Assembly: GCA_010015655.1 (NCBI GenBank)
Contig: ML976784.1
Location: forward strand, 44,679-108,678
Length of the DNA stretch: 64,000 nucleotides
Origin: Bimuria novae-zelandiae CBS 107.79
Taxonomy: Eukaryota > Ascomycota > Dothideomycetes > Pleosporales > Didymosphaeriaceae
Direction of reading: 5' to 3'
The notes beneath the pieces were generated by a model. That model was given only the letters and a program-made list of their open reading frames with translations. It made no database searches and was not told the origin of the DNA. The translations under genes and the position numbers were made by a program. Below are positions 1 through 12,547 of the stretch, in pieces. The first letter of the stretch is position 1; each line of letters opens with the position of its first letter.

Positions 1-239
1 TACTTTTACGCGGCGCCCTCTACGTTTAGGTCCACTATATAGAGGTTCCTAGCTTGTCCCTTCTAATTTAACAAGATTATAGTATTATCTCGTATAAGCT
101 AGATCTTCCCTTTATTAAATTCTACAGGCTATTTATATAATAAAATTATCTTAGGCTTCGCGCGGAACTTAACCTTTTATAGCTCTTCTTTTTTACGTCG
201 CGCGAAATTAGTCGTGATAATACTAAGGGTGTTATCTAT

Positions 240-833
240 TTATAGCCCTATAATTTTAAACATTATTATGCCTTCGTGCGTAATTAATAGGCATAGATCG
301 TATAAAGAGGTTTCCATGCGAAGTTTGTCCTTATAGTAGTTGTAATATGTCTTAAACCAATACAGGCCAGATTCTGCTACGCCGTATAGTGGCCGCACAA
401 CTCTAAATATCGTGCGCGGAGGAAAACTCTCACGGAGTTCTCTTGGTGGTCGTGCGAACAACGTTCGTGTGAGTCTATCTGTTAACTGTACGTACGCCTG
501 GGTGATATCGCGTAGCTCACAGTGCATACCGTACGAAGCCATCAGTGATGGGCCAATAGCCAGGATTAGCCTCTGGCTCATTCTTTGAATTGTAGGAGAC
601 TGTGTGAGGATCTCCTTCTTTTCCTCATCTGAATGCCCTGCAAAAACAAGTCGTGATTTTTTATACGGCTGTGTTAATTTCCCTTTTATTTCGCGTACAA
701 GGCGAAGGTTAAAGATTCGTCCCTTGTAAATAGATAGATCGTACGTAAGCACCTTAAAAGTGTCTTCTGTAATTAGGCTCTCTATTTCTGTATAGTCTAA
801 CTCTTTAAATAGTTCCCTAGGTGTTGTAATCAC
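240..833 (-). pseudogene. Copia reverse transcriptase (RVT_2) fragment
   Basis: An open stretch of 197 codons matches the Ty1/copia RT domain. It has the KSRLVFAGH segment, the TQSPTIQRMSQRL segment, RDITQAYVQ (the first RT aspartate region), then RPLYGVAESGLYWF, which corresponds to the family's PLYG(V)xEAGxxWF motif. The fragment stops before the YVDD catalytic box, which should lie further left and is degraded. It belongs to the copia element whose gag and integrase lie at 7949-11300. The whole polyprotein is non-functional because adjoining parts carry stops and the gene is split by Gypsy-1. Confidence 0.88.
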
Positions 834-899
834 ACTATCTACGCGGAGTTTAATTATTAATATATAATTATCCTTCTCCTTCTAAGTAAGAAATATTAT

Positions 900-1301
900 A
901 TTTTATACAGGATTCTTGCGCGGTCTTCTACGTCCTCTCTTAATTAGTTATAGCGCTAGCTCTAGATCTAGTTTGTACAATAAATTTAATACTATGTCTT
1001 TTACTAGTAGATCGTGTAGAGCTACTTCCTCTATTAACACTAGTTGCTTACGTGGTCGACCTCTCTTTTATACTTATAAAGGATTCCTTTGTACAAGAGC
1101 TGGTTCGTCTAGGTCTAGCAAGTCTTATACAGATTATTCCTTATTCTCTACACAGTAATATAGCTTAACTTGTGTAGCCTAGAATTTTACTAGACTATTC
1201 TCTAGCTTAATAATAATATCTTAATCTTTAATTCCTTTTATCTTATATGGCCTAAGCCATCCTTTCTTCTTACGCTATATTATTACTTCTAAACTAAGTA
1301 G
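900..1301 (-). pseudogene. Copia linker between integrase and reverse transcriptase
   Basis: This low-complexity Ser/Arg-rich stretch lies between the RT fragment and the left edge of Gypsy-1. It continues, after removal of Gypsy-1, into the copia integrase at 7949 and beyond. A plus-strand open frame here (916-1158) is compositional and has no recognisable domain. Confidence 0.6.
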
Positions 1302-1570
1302 TGTGACGGCCTGGCATGCCGGCAGGACACATGACCTCGCGTGAGAGGCGCGACTGCCTCACGCCTGGGTACAGCTACCTCACGCCTGGGCGCAGCTGCC
1401 CACGCACCCAGTGTAGCTATCTCGGATAGATAGATGTTCCGTACCGAGCGGCAGCGCATAAAAGCGCCGCAGGCCTGTGTACCTACAGTCTCCTCATCTT
1501 AGTGTAGCTAAAATAGAGCTAACCTACCTTATCTACTCTCTTAATGCAGGAGCCTGTGCCTGTCCTTATA
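1302..1570 (+). repeat. Gypsy-1 5' LTR
   Basis: Starts TGTGACGGCC and ends TCCTTATA. It contains a duplicated motif of about 25 bp (CTCACGCCTGGG repeated near 1359 and 1380) and a TATAAA-like box near 1458 (GCATAAAAGC), a plausible core promoter. It is less RIP-damaged than the 3' LTR. Confidence 0.93.
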
Positions 1571-1639
1571 TTATACTAAGATTTCTTTACTTAGCTAGAG
1601 ATAGTAATAAAATATTAAGTTAAAATACTCGATCTGCCT

Positions 1640-3500
1640 GCGCGCACGACTTAATAATAACTACTTTAAGGGATCTATTATATAACTACGCTAAGCTATT
1701 AGTTTATTATAGAGTATAATTACCCGCAATAAGAGGTCCTAATACTACTAAGTAACGTACTACTTAAAGGGAGTTAAAAGATATAGTTTAAAAATAGCAC
1801 GCCGTAGCTAGCTAGGAGAGCTAATTAGCCTACCGCCCTTTACTTAATAAACGTGCTATACAGGCAACCTACTACTTACGTAAAGAGGGCTATAAGAGCC
1901 CTAGCCTCTATAAGAGAGGAACCTATTCCTACTAACTATCCTAAGCACTACCTGCTCGCCTTCTCCCTACTAGAGAACTAATAACTAGCTACTCTACCCA
2001 TAGTATTAATAAAATAGCACTAAAACACCTATTTATAGCGTTAGTTTTAGAAAAGGAGATACTGGGCAGCGCGTACGACCTATCTAAGCCCTTTATCTAC
2101 TAAGAACACGAAATCCAGAGCTACGGCTCTATTACTAAGGAAAACCATGATCGAGACACTTCCCTAAAACTTACTTGTATCTAGTAAGGTATTAATAAGG
2201 ACCTCTTGCAACCTCCCTAGCTATCTACGTTTACTAGTAATAACCTAATTACTACGACGCTAGAGGCCGTAATTAAGTATTTTAGGCAGGAACTAGTAAA
2301 GATTACTATAGAGCTAGTTAGCTAGCTTCTTCTTCGTGGTGTGGAGCGATAATAACTATATATATACCGCTAGATTACTACTAATGCCTTAGCTAAAGGC
2401 GAAGGGCTGCATAGAGCCCTCGTTTAAGCGTAGCAAAAGATAGACAGGTTAGAAGCCTAACTTGCTAAACAGGCTATAGCAGGCTCTACCCTTAATACAC
2501 TAGTAACTTAATCTTATATAACTAAATTCTAAATCCTCCCTTAAACCTTAAGCTAAAGCGTCCCCTCCACTAACGACCTGCTAAGCTCTAAGTCTAATAA
2601 GCCTAATAACTTATGTTTTTCGCGCTTATTACTATTTAAGCCTATTACTTATTTATATACACGCTCTTTAGGCGCAAGCTAGCGCTTAGTTAAGTTCCTA
2701 GACCCTTCGCTACTCTTAGATAGCAAGACAACTACGACCTTTAAGCACTAGAGGGCCTATATAGAGAATAAACTTTGGTCCAACCGCGATTGGTTTATAG
2801 GAGAGACTTTAGAGGATACCTAAGAGCGTATCGTAGCATATATGACTACACGCACAGAGGATCCCGCCCGTAACTAACTTATAACTTTAATTAAAGCTCT
2901 ACGAGACAGTGGCGAACGCATTAATAGTAAATTTATAATAAATATAATAGAGTAAGCTTTTAGCGACCTATATAAGAAGAAGAAAGCCTGTTAGGCATTT
3001 ATCTAACTACGCCTCCACTTTATAGCTAAGTTTACTAGCTTCTAAGTAGACTTTTTTTGCCTTACAATGCAGCGTAAGCTACTTGCTAACTTATAAGTTA
3101 AAGAGTTCTATAAGAAGCTTATAGATTGACTCTATATAGATATAGGCCGTGATGTTTGTCGCCTTAAGAATAATTACTCTAAGTTTATTAACATCGCCCG
3201 CGACCTTGCATGAGAGGTAATAATTATAAACTCCTAGGTTACGGCGCGCGCCGAACGAGAATCTCGAAAGAAGGCTACTCCTACCTTAGCCGCTAGGTCT
3301 TACAAGTACGCTTTAATACCAGCGTAGCCCCTTACTTGCATATAGCCAACGCGCGCCGCCACTATAGCTTTAAGTAGCTAGCTTACCTACTATTATTATA
3401 AAAAGTTAAGATATATTACTCGAGACTACCTAAATAGCCCTGTTAATTAGAAAGCGTTAGAGGCCAGCGATTTAGCACCGTAAGCTAATAAAAAGGTATA
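1640..3500 (+). pseudogene. Gypsy-1 gag with degraded zinc knuckle
   Basis: This is the capsid/nucleocapsid region upstream of the protease. The reading frame is broken by many TAG/TAA codons. At 3388-3429 the spacing of a CX2CX4HX4C zinc knuckle is preserved, but the three Cys and the His codons are all TAC or TAT (Tyr), the outcome expected from C-to-T RIP on the complementary strand. RNA binding would be lost. Confidence 0.75.
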
Positions 3501-3639
3501 TTATAAGACTAAGGATAGAGGCTTCCTCTCTTATAATAAGGAATTAGGAAAAGTATTACTCTAGGGGAAGTCTCCTTCTTAGAGAATCCTATAGGAGCTA
3601 CTAGCATACAAGACCTCTTATTTAGCAAAAGTGCTTTTA

Positions 3640-6600
3640 CTCTGCCCTGCCGTATCTTAACGAACGGGCTAGCAATTAGGTTAAAGGCTCTTATTAACAC
3701 AGGCGTAAGTAGCTATATCTTAGTCTACCTTAAATACCTCTACATAATTAAGAAGGGACTTAAGGTATTTATTAAAAGCATAGAAGCTATTCCCCTGGCT
3801 AGATATAATAGTTAACTAAACGGGCAGGTAAATAAGCACTTCTAGGCTAACCTAGTGCTAGATGGCTACTGCCTTACTACTTACTTTATACCTTGCGACA
3901 CTAGCCGCTACGACCTTATAGTTAGCCGTAAGCTTCTCGAGGAAGCCAATATTTAGATTAACTATAAGTAGTAAATACTTAAGTGGCTAGATATAACACA
4001 GATTAACTATAAATAAGACATTATTATCCTAACGCGGGGTACAGCTACAGGAATTAATTCTAAGTATTAGGTAGATACTAACTAACATGATAAGCTTATA
4101 GACGTGGCTATTATATAGTATATCTACCACTTATTGCAGCAATCCCCTCAGCGTCGTACCTATTAAAAGAACCTAGCGAAGATAGAGGAGCAGCTCCGCT
4201 ACTAAGCGCTACTATTATAAGAGTAGTAGCTAACTCGCCCTAAACCTGTCTCCCGCGAGGACCTCGCTAAGGCAGGCCTTAAGATTAATATTATAAGAGC
4301 TATAGTATTTATAATTAATGCGCGTTAGAAAGAGATAGTTATTAACTATATTAGTGTTTACAAAGTAGAGAAGCTAATCTAAGACTGTAAGAAAGAGCTA
4401 GGCTAGACAGACCCGCCAGATCTAGACAAAGAACTCTACTAGCTTCTTATAAAGAAGTTACTATTCCTAGGCTATACGGGCGCTACCCTAGCTTACTTCT
4501 TAAAGAAGGACTCTAACGTACTGCCTTTACACCGCAACAGCGTTAATTATAATATTAAGCTAACTACGGATAACACACTAATATTAAGCCTACTATATAG
4601 CATGTTTCTAAAGTAGTTATAGCTTGTTAAGGATTACCTAAATAACTACCTTTAATACGGCGTTATTACTTATAGCAACGCGCCCTACGCCTTACTAGTA
4701 CTATTTACTAAGAAGCCTAGAGGGGGGTAGTAATTTTGTATTAACTATCGCAAGCTTAACGCTATTATAAAGAAAGATGTCTATCCTATCTTACTTATCT
4801 AAGAGACCCTTACGAGGCTCGCCCGTGCTAAGATATTTACTAAGCTAGACGTACGGCAGGCCTTTTATCGCATTTAACTAGATAAGGAAGCAGAGGACCT
4901 AACCACGTTTTATACACGCTATAGTAACTATAAGTATTATATACTCCTATTTAGTCTCTATAATAGACCTGCCACCTTTTAGCGATATATTAACAGGGTA
5001 CTGCATGGCCTACTTAATAACTTTTACATAGCATATCTAGACGATATCCTTATCTACTTAGAGGATCCACTGCACTATAAGGAGCATATTACGTAGGTGC
5101 TTAAACGACTCCACGACGCTAGTTTGCAAGCAGATATTAAGAAGAGCGAGTTCGCAGTAACTAGGATAAAGTTCTTTAGCCTTATTATTAGCACTTAAGG
5201 TATTTAGAAGGACCTAGAGAAGATCGCTACTATGTAGGACTAGCCTATACCTATATTAGTTAAAAGCATATAGTTATTTTTAGGCTTCTATAACTTCTAT
5301 CGAACCTTCCTTAAGGACTATAGACGCATTATTAGACTGCTTATAAAGCTCCTTAAGAAAGGCGCCTAGCATGCCTTTAAAGAGCGAGAGCTTATAGCCT
5401 TTTAGCAAGTTAAAGACCTTATACTATTAGATAACGTACTTACTTACTACTCTCCCTATCGCGTTACACGCATAGAAACAAACGTAAGCGATAGTGTTAT
5501 TACTAGCGTACTCTCTTAGCTACAGGACGACGGTCTCTGGCGACCTGTAGCCTTTTATTCCAAGATAATAAGCGACCCGCAGATGAACTACGATATACAT
5601 AATAAAGAGATACTAGCCATAATCTATAGCCTTAAAGAATAGAGATCTTAGCTTATTAGTCTATAAATAACTAAGCCCTTTAGCGCTATTACTAACTATT
5701 AAGCGCTAGAGTACTTCTCTACTAAGCATAAGCTTACTCCTTAATAGATACGCTAGGCTATAATAGTAGCTAATTTTAACCTAAAGCTCACCTACTAACT
5801 AGGCACTACTAACGTAGTGGCTAACGCGCTATTACGCAAGCAGGAGGAACTATAAACTTAGAAAGAGAAGGATAAGGTAGCTCGCATAAGGGTCTTCTTA
5901 TAAGCTAAGTAGCTAGACGTTAATATAGTGCAAGAAGCCACAACCTAACTCGCTAACCTAGCTACTTAAGGATTACAGGGCTAGGAGCTTAAGATTGCTC
6001 TAATAGACACCTTTCTAGCCTTTCCCTCTATAGAGGATCCTTATGCCCTTGTTAATTAGGTAATTAAGGTAAACTAGAATTACGATAGCCTATAAAAGCT
6101 GTGGGAAAAAGCTCTATCTAATAACTAAGGACCGTAAAAGCTAAATAATTAAGATCTACTCTTATATAAAGATTAGCTAGTTATCCTAGTAGTTAACTTC
6201 CTACGCACCTACTTAATCCGAGCCGCCTATACTACGTAGCTTACTACTTACCCAGGAAAAAGGAAGACAGCAAAGCTACTTAGAGATTAGTACTACTGGC
6301 CAAATCTAGCGAAGGATGTAGACACCTATGTCGCCACCTATACGGCTTATTAATAGAGTTATACGCCCCGCGACCGCACCCTAGGACTACTTAAGCTACT
6401 ACTAATACTAGAGTAAGCATGGTAGGACGTTTTAATAAACTTTAAGTTATTTCTACCCGACAAGAAAGGGTACAATAACGCCTTTATTATAGTTGACTAT
6501 CTAAGCAAGCGCTACTTCTCACTACCCTACTATAAGATAACCACGGCGGAACAGGCTATAAATATATACTATCGCTATATCTGGCGCGTGTACGGCCCAC

Positions 6601-7660
6601 CCAAGTCTATCGTCTCTAATTAAGGCCCGCAGTTTATCTTAGCATTTATAAACAAGCTATACTAACTTATAGGCGTTAAGCAAAAGCTCTTAATAGCTTA
6701 TTATCCTTAGACTAATAGTAACACAGAAATTATAAACTAGTACCTTAACTAGCGCCTTCGCCTATTTATTAACTACTACTAAAATAACTAGTCTGACCTA
6801 CTGCCCTGCATAGACTAGGCTCAGGCTATACTGCCTCATGAGACTACAGGCCTCTCGCCGTACGAGATCGAGTTCGGACATCAGCCTATACACCACTAGG
6901 ACTAGGAAGAGCGGACAAAGACCTCTCCCACAACCCGTGAGTAGATATCCCAAGAGGAAGCGTAGAACTACGTAAAGGTTTAATACAACGCTATAAAGCA
7001 GGCTATAGAGATAGCTTAGAGAGGGATTATTTATGCCCAGGAGCAACAAGCACGTTAAGCAAATAAGAAGTAATATAAGCTAGATTTTAGAGTAGATAAT
7101 TAAGTCTATATTACGCCAAAAGGCTTTACCACTAACTAGCCTAGTTAGAAGCTTAACCAGCAGATATACGGGCCCTACCTAATTATCGCTATAAAAGGAC
7201 ACTTTTACTAAGTTAAGCTTTCGCCGTATATATATATGCACAATGTCTTTTATGCAGACCGCCTATAAAAAGCCACTATAGATACACTGCTAGGTTAGAT
7301 AGAGCCAGAAGAGGAGCTAATAGAGGTTAATGGCAACCTAGAATAGCAAGTAGAGGAGATTCTTAATAGCCATATCTATTAAGGACATTTATAATATAAA
7401 GTCTCCTAGACTGCCTATAATCCTAACCCTACCTGGTACAACGCCCGAGGCTTTGTTAGGGCACTATATAAAGTAAAGGAGTATTATAACGCATACTTAG
7501 ATAAAGCAAGGCCACTACTATAACTAGATATCTGGCTACGAGCGTATGAGGCTGGCACCTATCTAGAGATAATAAAGGAAGATAATAAAGCTACGGTTAT
7601 ACTAGCACAAGGCAAGACACGAAGAAGGTAATACAATAGACTTAGAGGACTACGCCCACC
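3640..7660 (+). pseudogene. Gypsy-1 pol (protease, RT, RNase H, integrase, chromodomain)
   Basis: The protease active-site segment reads ALINTG near 3685 (Asp changed to Asn from the family's D-T-G). RT has the intact catalytic box YLDDILIY at 5034-5057 and KLDVRQAFYRI near 4840. RNase H follows to about 5830. Integrase has the HHCC-like zinc region near 6200-6350, then VLINFKLFLPD and the VDYLSKRYF segment near 6490, and GPQF near 6625. The C-terminus (about 7375-7560) reads like a chromodomain, with YKVS, TAYNPNPTWYN and a LRAYEAGT end, which places the element among chromoviruses. Numerous stops make it non-functional. Confidence 0.85.
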
Positions 7661-7662
7661 TT

Positions 7663-7674
7663 AGAGGGGGGTAA
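7663..7674 (+). promoter_or_regulatory. Gypsy-1 polypurine tract
   Basis: AGAGGGGGGTAA lies immediately upstream of the 3' LTR. In LTR elements this RNase H-resistant tract primes plus-strand DNA synthesis. Its position confirms the plus orientation. Confidence 0.85.
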
Positions 7675-7943
7675 TATAATAGCCTAGTATACTAGTAGGA
7701 CATATAACCTCGCGTAAGAGGTGCGACTGCCTTACGCCTAGGTGTAGCTGCCTTACGCCTAGGCGTAGCTGCCCACGCACCCAGTGTAGCTATCTTGGAT
7801 AAATAGATATTCCGTGCCGAGCGGCAGCGTATAAAAGCGCCGCAGGCCTGTGTACCTATAGTCTCCTCATCTTAGTGTAGCTGAAATAGAGCCAACCTAC
7901 CTTATCTACTCTCTTAATGCAGGAGCCTGTGCCCGTCCTTATA
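7675..7943 (+). repeat. Gypsy-1 3' LTR
   Basis: Same length as the 5' LTR (269 bp). It differs mainly by transitions, including TG to TA at its first dinucleotide. It is followed directly by AGTAG, the target duplication, and then by copia integrase sequence on the minus strand. Confidence 0.93.
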
Positions 7944-7948
7944 AGTAG

Positions 7949-9240
7949 AAGATTTAGTACTTCGTGCAAGATTAGGCTATTCTAAGTGTTAATCGCATAA
8001 TTAATATTAACTTTCGCCCTCTCGCTTTAAAGTATCTTTATTACCTTTTATATAGTATTAGCTTGCGTAACAATATTAGGAGATGGTGCAGAATCCATGT
8101 TAATTCTTAGGTACGTTCTAAACACAAGTAATGTAGGTACGAGACCGTTTAGTCCTGCTATATTATTAAGGGCTTTAATAGCTATCTATAACACTAACTC
8201 GTTATTTATATAATTATCTAATTCTATATAAAAGATATCGTACGCGCGTCGTAACGGCGCGTATACGCGTTTAATCTTCCCTATAGCCTAGTAAGCCTTA
8301 ACTAGCATCTATTAACACGTTGCTCCTATAATCTTCGCGCGGTTCTAGAAGTCTTTAGACGTAAAGTTCGTACCAGGGTTATATATAATATAATTAGGTA
8401 GGCCTTAGTACGTGTTAATCTAACACTTACATAGCGCGTCCTAGGTATCTCGTGCAGACATTAATTTTAAAAAGGTTACTACTTAGAATAATATATCCGC
8501 GTTAATTACGTAGAGTGCGTCTTAGTTACTAATTTATACAACGTTAATTACTATCTCGTAATTAAAGTACAAATTATCCTTAATAGTAAACTTAAATCTT
8601 TATAGGGCTGGATCGTGCAGCTAATATATATAGCAGAACTTCTTAATCTCCTTAAGTATAAAGGGATTAACGTCATGTCTAGCGTGCTTAAGCATTATGT
8701 AAAGTCGTTCTGTATAAAGATAGCTAAATCTCCTATACAGCTATTAAAGTTCCTGTTTAATAAAGAAGGATATTAATTCCTCCTTTCGTACGTTAAAGAA
8801 TAGATAACCCTATTTTTATATAACAGGAATAGTATTGCTATTGCTTTATATAATTACATTCTGCACGTTGTTAAAGTACGCACCTATTTAGTCTACATCT
8901 ATAAGAGATAGTAGGAACAGTGTTAGAGTATCTAGGATATAGTACGTCACGTTACTAACTAAATTAGTAATCCGTATAGTACTAACTAATCCTGTTAATT
9001 CTTATTTTTTAAAGCTAATACTCTCCTTGCTTAGTGTCTAGTTTACTTTTATACAAGGGAATTCTCGCAGGTAGGCTTTAAGTTATAACTTTCTAATAGT
9101 AGAAATCCTTGCCGCGCCAGTGTCCTATAGTTTACCTTAGTATACTATATAATATTAATCCTTAAGGATAAACTATTCTGCGTATCCTTTAGGTTCTAGG
9201 CTATAGATGTCCTCTGCTGTTGCGCGGTAGAGAAATATAG
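7949..9240 (-). pseudogene. Copia protease and integrase, RIP-damaged
   Basis: Read on the minus strand, a protease active site DTGAAR lies at about 9124-9107. Downstream come an integrase zinc-region remnant (CYIYQLHD segment, about 8610), a core with VINADILF near 8500, and PNYIIYNPGTNFTSKDF near 8390, followed by the IGATCQQ and LRRAYDI segments. These match the order in fungal copia integrases. In-frame stops occur throughout. The region abuts the Gypsy-1 right target duplication and continues at 1301. Confidence 0.78.
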
Positions 9241-9339
9241 CTATAGTAAGATAGTTAATAATCTCTTTACCTTCCTCTTTATCTAGGTCGTTGTTATTAT
9301 ACAACTCCTCTTCCTCCTACTCTAGTTTACTTTTAAATT

Positions 9340-11290
9340 CTTAAATATACGCGCTCACCTCCTTGCGCGTTAGTGTTTTATTATAGAATCCTTTATATAA
9401 GGAGATATACTAGCGTTTTACACGGGATTAATCCGTGCAAGGATAATTTATAGACTAATATCCTTCCTTATAATAGACAAAGCATCGCTTTAGTCGTGCG
9501 AAGGACTATAATCTAAATAATCTTTTATATCCCCTAGGGCTTTTTCCACGTTGTTAATAGCCTTGCGTACGTAATAAGCTATATCGCCTATTAGTATAGT
9601 ACGCATCCTAGGATTCGCTTATAAACGCATTATTCTATTAGTTAATAGAGACTTAGAGTGCTATATAGAAATCGCTAAATAATGCCTTACACGTGGGCTT
9701 AATTAAAAACATAGCTTATTCTAGCTTAGGCTACCCTTAACATGCTTATATAATAGTAGTATAAAGAGGTATCTCGCCTTAGAATTATAGGCTAAGGGCT
9801 CTTTATGCGAAAGTAAATTTATTAATTATTACTTCTAGAGCTTTATGCGGGGTTTTTGTAGAGTTCTCTTATCTAATTTATAAGAAGCTTATTATTATCT
9901 AATCTGTCTAATACTAGTTGTGGTTCACGTTAGTATTAAAGTGATTGCTAAGCTGCTCGTATAGTAACTTCCATGTTCGTCCTAGGCCAATATTGTGAAG
10001 GTAGAACATGTGCGCACGCCCTTTAAGGATATTAAGAAAAATGCTTGCGTACGAGGCCTCATAGATAACAAGGCGTTGGCAAAGCTCAATGAATACCATC
10101 GCCTTATTAGCTAGGATATTGTACGATTGCCCTGTGTAGTTGTTTTTCTTCTTCCAGGCCTTCTGGAATTGTACGACCTTCTCAGGCGCAAGATTCTCCG
10201 CTGCAATCCCTCGTGTAGGTGGAAGTTAGTATAGATTGTACGGCGATTGGATCGTGTGCGGTGAGTACAGGCTTTGAGGGATTTCGTGCGGAGCTGTAAC
10301 TATAGGAATATGTAGCTGCCCAGTCGTGCTCTTGTGTGATGGGCTAGCATAAGGTGGTTGTACTAGTTGCGGAGGAAGTATCGAGTCTGCGGGTAATTCG
10401 TACGGGGACATAATCTACGGCGTTAGAACTGGCGCTAGTGATAGTAATTCCGTACAGTGCTATAATAGGATGTTAAAAGCGTATTCTCCTTTTACAAGTC
10501 TATATAGCGTAGTAGCCTCTATTTTATCTTTCTTAAAACTAATGCTCTTGTTCCGCAGGGTAGCAATTAGTTCTTATAGAAAGGGTTAGCTAAGATCTTT
10601 AAAGTATACAAGCTTCTACTTTATAAAATTATTCTAAAAGTTCTTAAAAGTTTATACGCCTGTTGCGCTTAACGCGCGAAGTTCTATAATTAAGTTAGCT
10701 ACGTACGAGTTAAGTTTCTTCTTTAGTATGTTGTCTAACAGTTTAATCTTGTCTACCTAGTCCTTAATATTTGTCTGCTCTGCTAGGGTCTTTACTAAAA
10801 TACTTATAAGCGGTACGTATCGGTCGTACGTTAATATATTATATTAGTTAGTTTATAATAGAGCTAGCGTTGCTTATTACTCTATAATAGTTAGTTATAC
10901 GTTATTGCGCGCTATTTTACTTCTTATCGTACGCTGCCTTTAAATAGCCTTATGTAAAAAGATAAAATAGATCTCCTAGCGTTAAACAAGCACTACTATT
11001 TATACAGTACCTCTAAATAGTATTGTACGGACAGGTTTCTTGCTCTTACTTAGGTAATTAAATAGAGATTTATAGCCACTTGCACGTAAATTAGACTCTA
11101 TCTTTACTTTTACTAATTTATAGTTAAAGTAGCAAGGAAAAAGATTTTTCTTATACGCAAACCTCTAAATAGAAAGGTATAAGAAAAGCTTCCTCTCTTA
11201 TAGTATTTAAACTACTAATTAGTATTAAATAGACTCTCTGCTAGTAATTGCGTACAAGGTAGAAAGGTTTGCACGGTGTAAACATCGTAC
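9340..11290 (-). pseudogene. Copia gag region
   Basis: The capsid-like open segments lie at 10411-10226 and 10099-9914 on the minus strand (MSPYELPADS; NILKGRAHMFYLHNIG; LGRTWKLLYEQL). The frame is readable further upstream to about 11050 with few stops, so the true start is probably upstream of the ATG at 10411. A zinc-knuckle remnant (RCFVYYKEG, second Cys now Tyr) lies near 9490. The gag lies between the putative 5' LTR and the protease, as expected. Confidence 0.78.
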
Positions 11291-11310
11291 GGGGGGGGGG
11301 GGGTAACTGG

Positions 11311-11453
11311 TGTTGATTGCTTCTCCCTGTCTATTGTACGAAGGAAAGGGTTAATATATTCCTAGTCTCTGTGCACGGAGATCCGTACCCTTCTGGATCT
11401 TACGCACAGAGATCCGTGTGCATCCGGTCTACGTGACTACTACCATTTGGACA
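11311..11453 (-). repeat. Putative copia 5' LTR
   Basis: On the minus strand this 143-bp segment starts TGTCCAAATGG and ends GCAATCAACA, with canonical TG...CA ends. It sits upstream of gag. It contains two near-identical copies of GCACRGAGATCCGTR. The partner LTR is outside the window, so the boundary is inferred. A run of 13 G lies just left of it (11291-11303). Confidence 0.5.
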
Positions 11454-12123
11454 TTATTATTTAATACTTTTTATACCTCCTTCTGCGCGTATACCTATGC
11501 CTAAGACTTAAATTTACTATTTATATAGTTACCTTTATTTACCTAAAATAGTAAGGCTAGGAGTAGCGCCTTAAGCTATTTATATTTTTAAGTTATATAA
11601 GATCTTTTATTATCTAGTATAGGGCTCTAGCTTCCTTAGGACGTTAATAATGGCGTCGATGACTTATAGCTAGGTAAAAAAAACTATAATAAGGTAGTAT
11701 ATATAACGCACTTAAAGTGCTTATTTTATAGCATCTTAGGAGTTATCTTTTATAAAAAATAATAAAGGTTAATATTAAGAGCTACGGGACCGCTAGCTAA
11801 ATAAGAATTTATTAAAAAAAATACTATTTACTAGCTAAATAGGCGTCTAATTAATTATAGTCTATTATTTAAGGCGCTATTAATAACCCCTGCTAAGCTA
11901 AGCGCCACAAAGTTACGAAATGGAGCTTAAATTAACCGAATTACCAGGCAGGCCCCTAGTTTTCCTCCCCACCTCGCCATCTGTCGAGGGACCGTAACCG
12001 GGAACGGGAAACGGTAACCTAGCCTTAACTAGGGCATATTAGCACCACACTTAACTGACTAAAGAAGACAGGATCCCGCGCACGTTGCCGCTGGCTATAT
12101 AGGAGGGAGGGTGCGCTATGCTA
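11454..12123. other. AT-rich flank without recognisable gene
   Basis: RIP-like composition to about 11880, then a more GC-rich stretch (about 11890-12123). No open frame with recognisable motifs on either strand. It is probably the sequence into which the copia element and the MULE-like elements inserted. Confidence 0.5.
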
Positions 12124-12189
12124 CGTACAGCAGGAGGTAAATTTTGTGCTTTGCTGTACCGGCTAGTCCTTAAAGGATATTCCGCAATT
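12124..12189 (+). repeat. Left copy of duplicated host sequence (split by MULE-1)
   Basis: This 66-bp segment and its continuation at 16154-16171 match 27468-27550 with a handful of transitions. MULE-1 separates the two halves, and the right copy therefore serves as a related empty site for the MULE-1 insertion. Confidence 0.85.
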
Positions 12190-12219
12190 GAGCCTACAGG
12201 TCGGCCGACTGGTCAAAAA

Positions 12220-12319
12220 GCCAAGCCGACTGGTGGGGCCCAAGCGCCCTTGTGCCAAGCAGTCGACTTGGCCTAGCAACCTAAGTAATAGGTTAGCTAA
12301 GCTTAACTAATAAAAAATT
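12220..12319 (+). repeat. MULE-1 left inverted repeat
   Basis: Inverted match to 16034-16134 over about 100 bp with few differences. A partial duplication of the GCCGACTGG motif (12202-12219) exists only on this side. Confidence 0.88.
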
Positions 12320-12547
12320 ACATATTTTAACTATATTAAATTTTAAGCTATAACTATTATTATCTTTTTAGTAGATCTAGTTTTTTTTTTCCTTAATAGC
12401 CTACTACTACGCTTTAAGCTAAGTTTTAAGTATTTCTAGTTTAATTCGCTGCCTTCGCTCCTCCATCTCTTGCTAGGACATGCGCTTCACTATGCTACAA
12501 CGTGTTAGTATCTCATTATGGAGGTGTTCTCAAGGTATTGTTCTTAC

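Larger units (their letters stand above)
1302..7943 (+). mobile_element. Gypsy-1: complete Ty3/gypsy chromovirus inserted in copia
   Basis: Two 269-bp direct LTRs (1302-1570 and 7675-7943) bound 6.6 kb in gag-protease-RT-RNase H-integrase-chromodomain order on the plus strand. The 5-bp target duplication AGTAG occurs at 1297-1301 and 7944-7948, so both ends are exact. A polypurine tract (AGAGGGGGGTAA) precedes the 3' LTR. The left LTR keeps TG at its start; the right has TA, and both end in TA instead of CA, as expected from C-to-T changes at CpA. Stops are frequent in all domains, so the element is dead. It inserted after the copia element, because it interrupts it. Confidence 0.95.
1..11453 (-). 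mobile_element. Ty1/copia LTR retrotransposon, RIP-damaged, 3' end outside window
   Basis: On the minus strand the pieces read in copia order: a putative 5' LTR (11311-11453), gag (about 11290-9340), protease near 9124, integrase (about 8720-8100), then, after the interruption by Gypsy-1, a linker (about 1301-900) and reverse transcriptase (833-240). The order protease-integrase-RT is diagnostic of Ty1/copia rather than Ty3/gypsy. RNase H and the 3' LTR would lie left of position 1. Many in-frame TAG/TAA codons and high TA content indicate RIP; the RT and parts of gag are the least damaged. Removing Gypsy-1 and one copy of its 5-bp target duplication restores collinearity. Confidence 0.85.

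Noticed and set aside
6798..7049. Minus-strand open frame in Gypsy-1
   Set aside because: It is antisense to the integrase C-terminal region, and the plus strand gives the expected protein.
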